NCBI GenBank assembly: GCA_008933995.1 | Contig: WARS01000044.1 | Coordinates: 2,500,866-2,564,865, forward strand | Direction of reading: 5' to 3' | DNA from: Datnioides undecimradiatus | Lineage: Eukaryota; Chordata; Actinopteri; Lobotiformes; Datnioididae | DNA length: 64,000 nt | Part shown: positions 23,166 through 35,902 of the stretch, one piece after another | Position numbering within the stretch: the first letter of the stretch is position 1 | How the letters are laid out: the number at the start of each line of letters is the position of its first letter | Position numbers and translations under genes: made by a program | The notes under the pieces: model-generated | What the model saw: only the letters and a program-made list of their open reading frames with translations | Told to the model about the DNA's origin: nothing | Databases searched by the model: none

Positions 23166-26100
23166 ATGCTGGATCACTGTAAACCTACTGTTCAAACGTT
23201 GTTTTTTGGATGCCTGGTTTGTCTTGTGGTGACCTCTGTTGTAAATGCAGACGGTAAGTTAATATATTATTTGATCTTAAGCTACTGTAACAGAAGAGGT
23301 TTTTTCAAAGATACTTAATAAATGTCACAACTATAGACTTTATAAACTTGCTATTTATTCTCAAATGTATGTAGAACGGGGGGTTTTTTTTCGAATAATA
23401 AACGAGTTCTCGTGATAAAAAAAATAGGTTTCGTTGATGCACTGTTACTTAGAGCAGGTAGAAGCGCGCGCCAATATTTGGCACCTGCCCTGTAGCCGCG
23501 CGTTTCGTAGCTGCGCCTTTCCCCAGAGAGCAAGCTCAGAGGCTTAGCCCCTGGGTTGTTTCTCCCAAATCTCTAAAATTTATATGTCGTCCAATAAAGC
23601 TGTGCGTAAAGTTTATGCAAGCGCATCTTTATGTCAACTTTCTGAACACCAATGATGTGTCAATGGGGTAATAATGAGGGGGACACGGTGCTCCTGCTAC
23701 ACACTGATGAAGCTTTAGCTAATAAGCCATCACAGACGGTGGATAAAGCAGACGCTCACAGACCTCATACTTCTCAGATGAGGTCTACTCTACAATCTGA
23801 CATGCGAGGGTAAATGTTACTTTTTTGTGAAAATTATTATTTGGAGAAGAGCAGAATCGATTAATCGGCGGGTTGAGGACATACTGGTATTAGACCGGTT
23901 CCAGATTATATATGTTTCTAACATGCACCGATATGTGAAGAAGAAAAATGACGGGGTAATATATTGTTGAGTTATAAAAACAATTTTTAAGAGTAGATGA
24001 GATATATATGTAAAATATGTACATTTTTTAATAAACTTATTTCTCTAAGAAAGCTGTCTTCTGAGTACTTGTGCACAGTCCTATTGATGCAAAATCTGTG
24101 CACAATCCACATGGAAAAGGTCTTTTTGGATTCCACCTAAAAAAAAATAAAATAAAATAAATCACTATCAGCTGCCATATTGGTAATCAATGAAATTTTC
24201 CAATCTGAAATAATTATCAGTTTAAATAATAAGTCAGTCTCTAATTCAGTCTTGTTTTGATGAATTGATGACCCACATCTGTATTTGCAACATGGCACAT
24301 CATGGGTAGTGTTTCAAAACCTGCGGACATTTAAGCATAAATATGGGTATGTCTTTGTTTTCATGTAAGATAGAAAAGACTACCAGTAAAGATACTACAA
24401 TATTAGAGATATAAATAACAATTAAAAGTGGTAATAAGAAGTTTCAGAGGTTTTTATTTCTCCCTCCTCTTTCTGTTCTCAGGTCGAGTGTTTGTGTTAG
24501 ACATGAGGAACTCATCTGGCCTGCAAGGCTTCAGAGATGCTGAGCGGGCTTGTGCCTCACGACATGCCCGCTTGGCATCATCGGCTGAGCTCCGTCATGC
24601 TGTGGTGGAGTGCTTCTTCTCCGCATGCACCCGCGGTTGGCTCTATGGAGGCACAGTCGGGTAAGAAAATAATTATTTTGCATGTGTAGTGTGCATGAGA
24701 GTCTTCATTGTTTGAAAGGCACATGGGGGGAGACTTGAGATTTCTAAAGATGTCAGAGGTCATTTTGGTGAGTGCACACCCATGTGTGTGTGTGTCTGAT
24801 GGAGGTTGGAGGAATGATAAAAGAGAAAGGAAGTGAGGGCATCGGTGGCAGTTATAGAGAGTGTGGGAAGATAGAAGAAGAGAGTGACACATTTCAGGGG
24901 GGAAAGAGAAAAAAGTGAGAGGAAGGGAAGGAGAAAGACTCCTCTGTTCCTTCCTGGAGCAGGAGGGAATTCTGAGCTGGGGTGTCATGTCGACAACTGC
25001 CTCCATTTACACCTCTCATCTCCACGGTAACATGACACAGAGCCTTCAGCACTGAGAGACAGAAACAGAAGCAGAGCTGAGGAAGATACATAGATTATAG
25101 TCTGGTGTTTGATTGACAACTTGTATTCTCAGCAGTGATTGTGGTGGATAGGAGTCATTCAGTGTGGGGTGATTTCAAACTTGTAGGGTTTAAAGTGTTG
25201 AGTTCATGGATAGTGATATGATGCTTTTGCATTTCAAAGTTCAAAGAACATAGGGAGTAATTATTATTATTTCCCTTCCCTCCTCAAAACTTTGAGACAC
25301 GGTGAAACAGACACATTGGCCATTTTAACTCAATCTTAAAACCAGTGCTGCAACTAACTGTTATTTTCTTTATCTACTGACTCTCATCATTAATTGTTTT
25401 TTAAAACATTAAAAAATATAAAAAAAGTTCCCACTTTACGAGGTGATAGCAAAAATTGCAAAAACAAGCTAATAGTTAAGCTGTACTTTAAACAGTAAGT
25501 TATAAATATGATAAACATGGGGAAGCACAAAAAAGGCAAAACGATAAGACATTGAGGCGATGTACTGCATCATCATAGTTTAGCGTGCTAGCTATCTTTT
25601 GCTAATTATAGCAGTCTTGAACCTATGTATTGGACAAATGATGGTAAATGATGGTCCTTTATGGAATGACTTGGAAAAGTAGTATATGATGTATGGAAAA
25701 CAAATAATATTTCCCCAAATCATCAGCCAAATGACAAATGATCAAGTCATGAAAATGAACTTTCTAAAAAATGGTGGCTGCACTAAGACTGACGAACGCC
25801 TGGTCAAAGGAAAAGCTGACACACTCCCTGCCTGCTACGTGTTAGCCACCAGACATCAGCTATCACACCTGCTTACCATGTTTGACAGTATATCACCCAG
25901 CTCTGGCTCTGTCTGTCGAAGTTGACCCCCAACCCCCTCTTTAAACCTTTCGATCTGGACTCACCTCAACCCTCTGCTATGTTGGTGAAGAAAATGGAGG
26001 TTAAGTAAAAGTAGGCCAGAGGTCCTTCTCCTAGTTACATCATATTTTATTTCTTATTTCTATTTCTATTTATTATATTTGTTGTTTTCTGAAATGTAGA

Positions 26101-27191
26101 TTTTCAGCTATATTCCAGTAGCATTAAGTATTTAAGCATTTACAACCATAAACTGGTATATTATGTCACGATTGTACCTCATAGGGAACAGGAAAACACA
26201 AGGGGGAGGAATCAAATGCAAATCAAACACAGCTCTCTGACAGTTCAATAAATTAACTACAAATAAATCCTTTCATTAAATTAAATTAAACCAAACAGAA
26301 ACTTGGAACTGTAACATATTACATAACGTCATCTTTCGTTCATTGTGTATTTTTGATGGAGTTAGGCAGTTTAATCTAAATACACTTGTCAGTATGTCGG
26401 TATGATCACAAGCTCATGCACCACTGTAATGTTTGTACTCACAGTTATTTCTAGAAGAAGAAGAAGATTTATTTATCCACGAGTGGAAATTAGATCTCTG
26501 CATTTTACCCACTCACATGCATGTACAACACACACACACACACGCATGCTGGCAGTGGGCACTTTAAGGTGTCCGGGGAGCAACTAGGGGGGTTAAGGGC
26601 CTTGCTCAAGGGCCCAAAGTGGTGGCCAAATGATGCAGATCTTGGTCACAGTCACAGTCGGGGTCGCAGTTTCTTCCTCTCATGTCTCCCGTGCCGACCT
26701 CTCATCTGGTCTGGATTTGAACCGGCGTCTCGGTTGCCTCCAAGTTGTGGGGCTCACCTCTTTATCCACTTGACCACCACTCCCCCTACATGGTATCTAT
26801 ATGGTATTACTATACTATATGGTATTACTGTGTCAATTGTGCTTCCACGGTAGTAACACTCTGGTGTTTGTGCCACTCAGCCTATGTTCTGCAGAGTTGC
26901 ATTGACATCATTTTTAGGTCTGTTGCATAATGTCAAGTGTTTCTCAGACTGACCCCCTTACCCTAACATCCTTCTTTTACCTGTCAGTCATAGATCTGTT
27001 GCCCCAGTAACCAAACACAATAATAGCAGCAGACTGAGTTAACATTCAGTTTAATACAAACACACATACCTATGAGTTTTCCCTTGTAATGGTTGTGTCA
27101 TGTACGGTGAGAGGGTTGGAGAAATGGTTTCTATGGTCAGGTGAAAGTTCCCTGACTCCCTCTCGCTCTCGCTCTCTCTCTCTCTCTCTTG

Positions 27192-27228
<37 letters not shown>

Positions 27229-27245
27229 TCACTCTCACACACTCA

Positions 27246-27278
<33 letters not shown>

Positions 27279-28747
27279 CCCGCAGGAGCTACAGTTTAAT
27301 ATGAAAACAGTCTTTGTGTTTTTTGTGTCTATCTGAGTGTTTTCTTGGCAATTTCTGTCTCGTTGCCCATTTTTCTCCCCCTCAGACTTTTGTCCTTATA
27401 AGCTGAAGTTAGCATGGCACAAGCACGGAGCATGACTCACGCCGCTGCTCACAGTCTCGCTGCACTGCCAGTCAAATTCTTTCCAATTATTGACGCTTTG
27501 ATTAAATTGGTTACACAAGTGCGCACACACACACACATACGCACAGACTCAAACATACACCCGCATTTAAGTCTGAAGTCAATGATTCTTGATTAATAAT
27601 AATACCAATCAAACCTGTTTTTAATGTAAAGTATAATGTCTGACTTTTAATGATGTTTCTAAGCCCAGACAGGCTTTGACTGGTGTCGGGAGCTGCCATG
27701 GGAACATGATTTGATTGGCCTGGGAAGTCTGAGTCAGCCTTATCTGCTACTTTTGGATGACAAATGGGTTAATGATGCTATAAACATTAATGTGGCAAAA
27801 AATTAGACTATTTACTCAGCATTTTTTTGCAACCAGTGCTTGTAGGCGTTGTGCACTGACCACATTATTCATTTGGTCCCTGTGGAATACATATATATAT
27901 ATTAAGTCCCCAATGTTATGATTGTTCCATATGAGGCTAGCTGTAACTTTAGGCTTCTGCATGGGAACGTCTACTTGAAATGTGCTATGGTGTGATAATA
28001 TTGTGACACAGGCTACAACTGCTGATACTGCAACATGTCTCAGCCATGATATGTGTGTTCCTGGACTCTGACGTTATGCTGTAATAATATTTGAAGAGTC
28101 ATGCTGTGACTGAGAGACCAGATGGTGCAGCACATATCTGACCACGTGTGTAGTCAGGTAACATATATAAACCAGAGATGCAGCTTGACATGTTATTCGG
28201 GAGAATGTCACTTTACTTTAATCAGTAATGTTATCAGTGCAAGAAAAAGTACTCAAATAAACAGCATATAGTGGATTCATTCTTAATTGTAATGATAGAA
28301 GTAAGATTACTGCATTCAAAATCCTCCTTAATTAAAGGTACTTAAGGTGCGTCTTGTTTCATCTTTTTTATATCTTGTATTTTAGTCCACTGGTTTTAAA
28401 AATGTGGGTCAAGCCCCCTCAAAAGGGCTGGTGGCCATGACATTATTAATGGTATAGGGAAGGAAGGGGCCCAACCAATTAATTAACTGAGGAAAAGCTG
28501 TTTTGGTGGATCCCCGACAACTCATATAATTCTGAAACATGACAAGAGGACACATCTATATACTGCAGTCAAGTGCAAGATGTGTACTTGAAGGAGTAAG
28601 TCTATGTGTGTGTTTGAGTGTGTTAAAAGTAAACATACTGGGTCTAATTATGACCACCCTCAATCCTAGAGTCCCTAAGATGTGCTTAAGTGCTCCACTG
28701 TAGGCCATTTGCGCTCACAACTACGTTGTTATTAATGAGTATTTTTG

Positions 28748-28793
<46 letters not shown>

Positions 28794-31700
28794 AATCTTG
28801 CTTAACCTGCAGGACCACAGTATGTAACGTTGTTGGCGGTGTGGTGAAAGCAGTAGATGTTAGAACAGAAAATGCCACAGAGGATACTGCACATCTGGAC
28901 GCATTCTGCATCAAAGACAAAGGTCAGTAAAACAAACACAACATTGTACAAACTCATAATTATGAATCTGATGTGAGTAAGGGTATGAATGGATGGGCAC
29001 ACATAATGTATGTACTTCTGTATGCTTGTGTGTCAAAGTTTTCTTTCCTGAGATATGTACTGAGGTGTGATAGAGGCTCTATTCCTGCACTCCTTCCATC
29101 TACACCTCTACTTTCAACACAGTCCATCCTGCAAGTGTGTGTGTGTGTCTGTGTGTGTTTGTGTGTGTGTGTGTGTGTGTGTTTGCACAGGTTTGATGAG
29201 GTTGTCATTATATTGGAGATGTCCAACATTGTTTTGAGCACCAAAGTGATATATTATTATTTTAATAGCAAATATATATTATTGTTTGGTTATATAAAAT
29301 TTCAAACGCATTTGATGCAATCATATTTTGGTGGGAAAATTTGAAATCTAAGGAAACCTTAGATTAAAAGTGGCCATTGAACTGACTGACTGTCTGCATG
29401 GAGGGAAAAACAATGCATCAAAACATGTGTTAAAAAAAATGCAGCAATTGCAGCAATTTAAAGAATTGGATTTGATTTGTGAGTTTGTCTGTCTATATGT
29501 GTCAGCCCAGCGACAGTCTGGCAACCTGTCCTGGGTACCTCCATTAAACCATTACCATTAAAGATGAGACCAGAGTCAAGATAATGCAGGCCTTTATCTC
29601 ATCTCTGTGGCATTGTTAGTGATTGTGTTCAAAATTACATCCACATTTCCACAAACCCCATTGCCTCCCATCCCTTGAGATACTCTTATCTATTTCCTTT
29701 TTACAAACAGCAATGCTGTAAAGCTGGATAATAGTAATGAGTCATGTGTCATTGTGTAGTATTGAATAGGGATTGCATTATCCTTATTGAAGAGGTTGTT
29801 CAACGAATCACAACATATACGTTCCAATATGTATATTGTTTTCTTTACATGAATCTCTTTGTGTGTTGTTGATAGGTGTGCCGTGCGGGGACCCACCATC
29901 TTTTCCTAATGCCCGTCTACAGGGACACTCTGGATATGAGATGGGAGACGAGCTGCTGTACACGTGTGTGCCCGGTTATGTAATGCCCAGTGGGCACAGT
30001 GCCTTCAGCCTGCTGTGTGACAGCTGCGGAGAGTGGTATGGACTTGTGGAGATATGTGTTAAAGGTAAGAAGGTCTTTAAACTATTTATGTTGAAGAGTG
30101 GCACAGAAATGGAAAGAGACAGAAGAAGCCCCCCTTTCTTATTGAGAGCTTTGAGGTTCGACCCAGACAGGAGACCACTGTAAGGTCAACGTCTTCTTGC
30201 TTGTTAGCTCTCATTGTTGTTAGGTGACCAGCGCTTGATTCCTGGCTCTTGGAAAACAGAGTCTCGCTTGTGAGTTGGGATGAAAATGGCTGCTATGACA
30301 CCGCAGTGTGACATGCCATAGTGTGGCCCACTTCATAGCAGAGGGAGAGGGGCAAGAGTTGTCTGTGAAGTCAGAATGCTGGGCCTGTGGATAGCTAATA
30401 TGTTTGTGACTGCAATTCTTGAAAGAGATAACATAGGACAAGATATATTTCTGTTACACATAATTAGACTTGTCAGAAAATTCCTCTTTTGAATTTGATG
30501 TTTGATGTAGTTTTATCCCCTGATCCAAGTAAACGTGTCCTTGTGTTGTGTTTCTGCAGACGAGACTGAAAGTCATGTAGACTATGAGGACAAGTTCATA
30601 GATTCCTATGGAGAGGCAGAGCACCACACCCAGAGACCAGAGGAGGCTCATGGGGAGGTGCATGAGGAGCTGCACAGAGTGGCACACTCAGAGGGGAAAT
30701 CTAGTCAGGAGCAGCAAGAGACAAGCTTCAGTGTTGAGGTGGAGGATGAGCATCAAGACCAACATGAAGAGCCTGATGTGCAAGGGGAGGTGATTGGCAG
30801 AAAATATGACAGTGAAGAAAGAGAAACAGAGGATGAACGGGCTGTTGGGCACTATATAGGCCATCCAACTTGGGAGCAGGGGAGAAGGGAGGTGGTCACA
30901 ACTGATGTAGCCGCGGCCACAGAGGCACCTGTCTCTCTTCTCTCCCAGAAACACCTCTTTTGGTTCCCTTCTGAGGCCTTTCAGGATGAGGGACATCCTG
31001 TATCCACCAATCCAGCCACGCAGACCACACAGAGAGCCTCAGGTGCCCAATCAGAGGAGAGTAAAGAGAACGAGAGTCAAGAAAGGTACCATCACCAGCA
31101 TCCTGTTGACCACCATGATCATGAGCCAGACAGCTATGATGATCATGACAGAGACGACCAATATGATCATGACAACAGTGACCATGACAACCAGGATGCC
31201 CATGATAACAGCCACCACGACGATCAAGATGACCATGACAGTCACCAGGACGAAGACAACCATGATGATCATGGGAAACACTACATTCCAGCAGAGGGTG
31301 ACGATCTGGATAGACTGGACCGCCACGAAAGTCATGAAGATCATGATGACCATTATGACATGGGGGAGCACGAAGAGAACCGCGATCGCATTCGCTACGA
31401 GAGCCAGGACTATGATGATCGAGATGATACTTACGACGAACACGAAAGCTATGAAGATCACAAGGATGTCATCGACGATCGAGAACATCCTGATGTCTCT
31501 AAGGAACATCCAGAACATGATGATGATGAGGAGCATTATGACACTGAGGAAGATGACCAACACAATGATCACGATGACCATGATCATGATGACCAAGATC
31601 ACGATGACCATGACCATGATGACCAAGATCACGATGACCATGGCCATGATGACCATGATAGCCATGAGGATGTAGATGGTGGTCATCAGCATGTCATTTT

Positions 31701-32487
31701 TTCTATAGCAGCAGATGAACGTCAGAATGTCACTCAGAGGGGAGAAGGAGAGGCCACCACAGATGAGACCTGGCTGGATGGTTATCCTGTCCACCCAAAG
31801 GAAACAGACAATGGTGGCTCCACAAATCAAAGGGTGAGGCCAGAGGATAGAGAAGGGGGAGCGGTCGTCAGGACAACTGACAAACCCAATGAGGTGGAAG
31901 TTCGGAGACCTGGCTCTTACACCAGTTTACCCGAAGCACCTGAGTCTGCTAGCATAGAGCCTGTCTTGGAGCAAGACGGCACAGAGGAGATGTGGCCCGG
32001 CTTCATCCCCACCACTGCTCCCTCTGCTGACCACGCACAGTCACAGCCATCAGACTTCCCCTCATACTTTGACGCCCTGGACTACGACACACAACAGGTA
32101 GCTCCCACCCGCTCCTGGCTTGAGGACCTCACAGAGGACCCTTTCCTCCATCATGACCTAGCTCCACCGGTGAAAGATGGAGATATCCTGATGGAAGAGC
32201 ACACTTTGCACAACCTGCCTGGTGAGACTGGTCAGAGGGGTGAGATCGAGGGAGAGATGGGGGAGACGATCTGCACAGGCGAGGACTGCCCACCGCCAGG
32301 CTCTTCCAGCCGAGGTCCCACTGTGGCAGCAATAATTGTGGTAGTGTGCGCAGTTGCTGCAGCAGTCATCGTTGGATTGTGGTGTTACCGACGACAACAA
32401 CAGAAGAGCTCAATGTACGAGATGAACGGAAAGGGCCAAAGTCAGACTAGACAAGGCCAACAGATAGAGATGCAGCAAAAAGTGTAA
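23166..32487 (+). CDS. susd5: Sushi domain-containing protein 5 (SUSD5), Link + Sushi type I membrane protein, 5 exons
   Basis: Exons 23166-23253, 24483-24660, 28813-28922, 29876-30064 and 30560-32487 join in phase (2493 nt, 830 aa plus stop) with GT-AG introns. Residues 1-27 form a hydrophobic signal peptide. Residues about 30-125 (exons 2-3) form a Link module (ERACASRHARLASSAELRHA, GWLYGG) of the hyaluronan-binding family. Exon 4 encodes one Sushi/CCP domain (CGDPP, YTCVPGY, CGEWYG) and carries five cysteines rather than four. Exon 5 encodes a long acidic ectodomain with a His/Asp-rich block at about residues 363-562. A transmembrane helix follows at about 777-798 (AIIVVVCAVAAAVIVGLW), then a 32-residue cytoplasmic tail starting RRQQQKSS. 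The Link-Sushi-TM order is that of SUSD5. Hyaluronan binding is inferred from the family. It lies in the CRTAP-SUSD5-FBXL2 synteny block and is tail-to-tail with crtap. Confidence 0.93.
25335..25440 (+). repeat. short remnant of GATTAATC-family teleost repeat
   Basis: It starts AGTGCTGCAACTAACTGTTA, the characteristic end of the family seen at 14.1 kb, in susd5 intron 2. Confidence 0.4.
26448..26797 (-). repeat. tRNA-derived SINE in susd5 intron 2
   Basis: Read on the minus strand, the element begins GGGGAGTGGTGGTCAAGTGG, which contains an RNA polymerase III A-box-like word (TGGTCAAGTGG). About 50 bases on comes a perfect B-box GGTTCAAATCC. A tRNA-unrelated body follows, including GCCCTTGAGCAAGGCCCTTA, a word common in teleost SINEs. 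The 3' end has AATTTCCACTCGTGGATAAATAAATC and a short (TTC)n tail. The open frames across it are incidental. Confidence 0.7.
27159..27277 (+). repeat. (CT)n(CA)n compound microsatellite
   Basis: CTCTCT block followed by CACACA and CTCACA variants, in susd5 intron 2. Confidence 0.95.
28747..28793 (+). repeat. (ATCT)n tetranucleotide microsatellite beside the susd5 exon 3 acceptor
   Basis: About 11 perfect TATC units end roughly 20 bases before the AG at 28811-28812, so the pyrimidine-rich repeat forms most of the branch-point/polypyrimidine region of susd5 exon 3. Confidence 0.95.
29135..29182 (+). repeat. (GT)n microsatellite
   Basis: Imperfect GT run in susd5 intron 3. Confidence 0.95.
31591..31650 (+). 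repeat. susd5: two in-frame 30-bp tandem repeats in susd5 exon 5
   Basis: 31591-31620 and 31621-31650 are identical except for one base. Each encodes ten residues alternating Asp, His and Gln. They sit at the end of the His/Asp-rich block and suggest growth by slippage or unequal exchange. Confidence 0.9.
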
Positions 32488-35400
32488 GAGAGACGAGACA
32501 GACAACAGAGACATTTAGGAGGCATGGTAAAATTCAGATGAACTTGAGAGGACAGCCTCTAATTTTGCTAGAAAATACTAAACAATTGAAGATTTTGGGT
32601 AGGTATGAACTGATCTGAGGAGCAAACCCTTACCTAAGTATTGAGGAAATTTGTAATAAACAGTAAAAACACTAGTGAAACCGGAGTGAAACAAGATGGA
32701 GTGAAACAGTTCTGCCTGTCCCACTCGATGATTTCAAGGAATTTTACCCATCTCTGTTATACCCACCCATCATTTTCAAAGCTCTGACATCTAGCTGGAC
32801 AGGTGGAGGAGCTGGACTGGACTGGACAACTCCACAAAACTGAAAAAGAAGAAGATAAGGAAATGACCATGTAGGTAAACCACAAGAAGGCAAGCCTGCC
32901 CGCCTGAATATATGAACTTTGACTGTAAGCTCCAAAGCTATTAGGTCTTTGTGGTAAATATTTTCTGTGTTATTTTTTTTTTGTTATTTGTTGACATTAT
33001 TCTTGATTCTCAGTCTTTTACGTTGATGAAAAAATCTCTATTCCATGTGTGACTCAGTGCGATAATTCAGAACACTTCAAATCATCGCAGCAGATTTGGG
33101 CCGCTGAACGACTAGTCTGTAAAACCAGCATGAAAAAAGGAACAAAGGTTGATGATGATGATGATGATGATGATGGTGCTGATGATGGTAATGGTGATGA
33201 TGAAATTTTGGCGGTGATGGTTAGAACAGATGAGGGAGTCAACTGGGCAGTACGCAGTAGATAAGGTGTGAGAAAGAAAGATCTTCCCTCCTCTGTTGGT
33301 TTTGACAGTCTTCTAGTGAAACATGTTGAGCAGGTGTCCATCCAGTCTGCAGACTCAGTCCCTGTGTGTGTGTGTGTGTGCGCGCACATATGTGTGTGTC
33401 TGCGTGTCTCAAGTCTGTGCAATCCGCCTGTCCGGCCATATGCTGTGTTTGCTGACAACGTTCAGACCAATTTGAGATCAAACATTATGGTGCTGCCATG
33501 GCAACAGAAAAAACCCCCAACTAAAATTAGGCCCCAGTGTTATAGTTTTAATTTGAAAGATTAATAATAGTCCAACATATTGGGATGGTTTCGGGTTTAT
33601 GTTTTTGAATATAATGTTGAGTTAGGTAACCCTGTGACTGTTGTCAATGGTTGCCTTAGTTATTAGAATTTTAAATATTTAGGATTTCAAATTTGTAATG
33701 AAAAAACTGTGATATGAATACATTTAGCTTGGTAAGAAATGGTTAAGAAATTTAGGTTTGGTTAGGCATCCAGGATTTTATAGTGTACCATATGATTTTG
33801 TGGCGCATAACTCTGGATTTTTCTGTATTATGTCAAATACCTGAGAGCAAGGTCGTATGCTAAAATAAATACAAGCTAAACTTAGGTGCAAATGTAACAA
33901 TATTCATTTGAATAGCCATAAGAGGCTTCAAATTTAGATATTAGAGTTTGTAAGTCAGGCCATTTATGGAGACTACAAAAACAATTATATGGAAGTTACT
34001 TAAATATAAAGTGCTGTAATTAATGTCAGATGTGAGTGGTGGCTTGTAGATGAGGCACTTTATGTTGTCATCAGTCATGAATGTTTGCTTGTTTTTATCT
34101 AATGAGGGTTTTTTTGGGGGGGTTTAGATTTGTTTCAAATTGCTAAAAATATTTCACCAGTACTTCTACTTCTACATTGTGAAGTCAGAAATTGAATAAA
34201 CACTTGTGTCCTAATGTGGCGAGAGCATGGGGAATGAAGTACCTGTCATCCATATGTTCTGTAAATATGAACTGTAATAACTTGCTGTACATACAGTACT
34301 GTAACATTACCTGTGTGGGGGAAATACATTTTCACCAACACAGATGACAGTGGACATTACCTCTTCATGTTTTGCACAGGGCTAGCTAGTATCAACTTTA
34401 CATAAAATCTTCTGCATTTTGCTTCAGCTGCTTTTAGATGCTGCTGTACCAGTAACAGCATAAAGACCACATTAACAAACATCAAGCAATAAGGTGTCAT
34501 ACACATTAGTTTTACTGCATTATTCATGCCTGTGACCTGACCACAGTCATCAAAAATATTACAATACTGAGTTTTGTGCAAAATCGTTACAAATTTGACA
34601 TAGACATTGCTAATATTCCTCCACATCTCCTCCTTCTTCATCTCATACAGCCTGATGTGCGTGATTCCAGGATGAAATGTGTACTTTATGTGTTCTCTAA
34701 ATCACAATAAATTCCTAAACTTGTGGTTTTAAGTCTTGATTTCAGTTTTTATTTCCATCAAGGTCAAACAGACAAAAAAACTGAGGTGTCACAAAATAAG
34801 ATGTGGCTTTGACCTCTGACCTTAACTCCTCACAGTACAGCCTTTATCTTAATTTTAAAAGGGCCCTTCTGTTAGCCATTATACCAAATTTCTTTGTAAT
34901 ATGTTCCAAAAATGTTTTAAAAGGAGCAAAACAGGGTTGTTGAGAGATAAAGAATTGGCAAGGGAAGGGGAGAAATAATAAAAGAGACATAAATACAGGT
35001 AGGGGAGGAATAAGGACACAGAGTCACAGACACGCTGTAATACAGCGAGAATGTTCCCTGGTGGGTTTTTAACATCACTGTGTGACAAACTGCACAGAGA
35101 CTCAATGTTCAAACATTATTAAACAACTCTCTGTTTTTTCTGGATGTCTCTCTGCTTAGCACAGCCCAGCGTTTGGTCTAAAGGACACTTGCAAACATCC
35201 AGCTTTTTTGTTCACCCTTTCAGCTCTTTAGCTCTCCATCCACCCCTTCCTGTCTCATATCTACATTTTTACTGGCATCCAAAAGACAGAAATGTAAATG
35301 TATTTATATTCTACTTTTCTTTGTGTGTAATAGGAAATTGATAAGTTTTGTGGTTTTAAATAGTTGGTTGGACAAAAAAAGCCAGCTGAAGATGTGAGCT

Positions 35401-35592
35401 TGGGTTTTATAGCATTACAAAGATTCACAGACCAAACAACTGATATATTCATTGAAAAACTAACTGGCAGATATAGTTGCAGGCCTTGACTGAAGGGGTG
35501 TTCTTCACAACTGGCCACATCTACAAAAACAGCAACTGCAGCATAACAGCAACTCTGTAAAGACTACCTGAAAGACCTGGTGTTTGGTATGT
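32488..35592. other. susd5 3' flank and susd5-crtap tail-to-tail spacer
   Basis: AATAAA signals on the plus strand at 32655-32660, 34195-34200 and 34706-34711 are candidate susd5 poly(A) sites, the first giving a 3' UTR of about 170 bases. A (GAT)n run at about 33150-33200 and a GT/GC run at 33366-33390 are simple repeats. No exon of another gene is recognised. Confidence 0.5.
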
Positions 35593-35902
35593 TTTATTAT
35601 CATTTCCTTGTAAAAATGACCATTTTTGAAAGACAACATACATGATTCACAGTGAAGGAATGAATCCCTAAAACAGCAAGTAAACAGAGTTCCATCTCTA
35701 TTATAGTCAATGCCTTTAAATCATTTAGCCATTATGCTGTAAGTCCATACCACTCAACTGGATATTTAGTGCACAAAATAGGAAATTAAAAAATATGCAG
35801 TATGTAATCTGCAGGTAAGACCACGGTGACAGAGCCTTGTACAAAAACCAATAAATATAAACTGGGGACTGTTGCTGCTGTTTTGTCATTAGTGATTGTC
35901 TC
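35593..35902 (-). other. crtap: crtap 3' UTR
   Basis: The stretch between the crtap stop codon (35905-35903) and the first AATAAA on the minus strand (35598-35593) contains no recognisable coding sequence and fits a 3' UTR of about 300 bases. Confidence 0.5.

Noticed and set aside
26710-26790. tRNA gene on the minus strand
   Set aside because: A- and B-box words are present, but the sequence does not fold into a full cloverleaf by eye and continues into a SINE body and tail.
31051-31830. 259-codon open frame antisense to susd5 exon 5
   Set aside because: It is the complement of the Asp/His-rich coding block. The GAY/CAY codon bias leaves the other strand free of stops and gives a Met/Ile/Val-rich nonsense protein.
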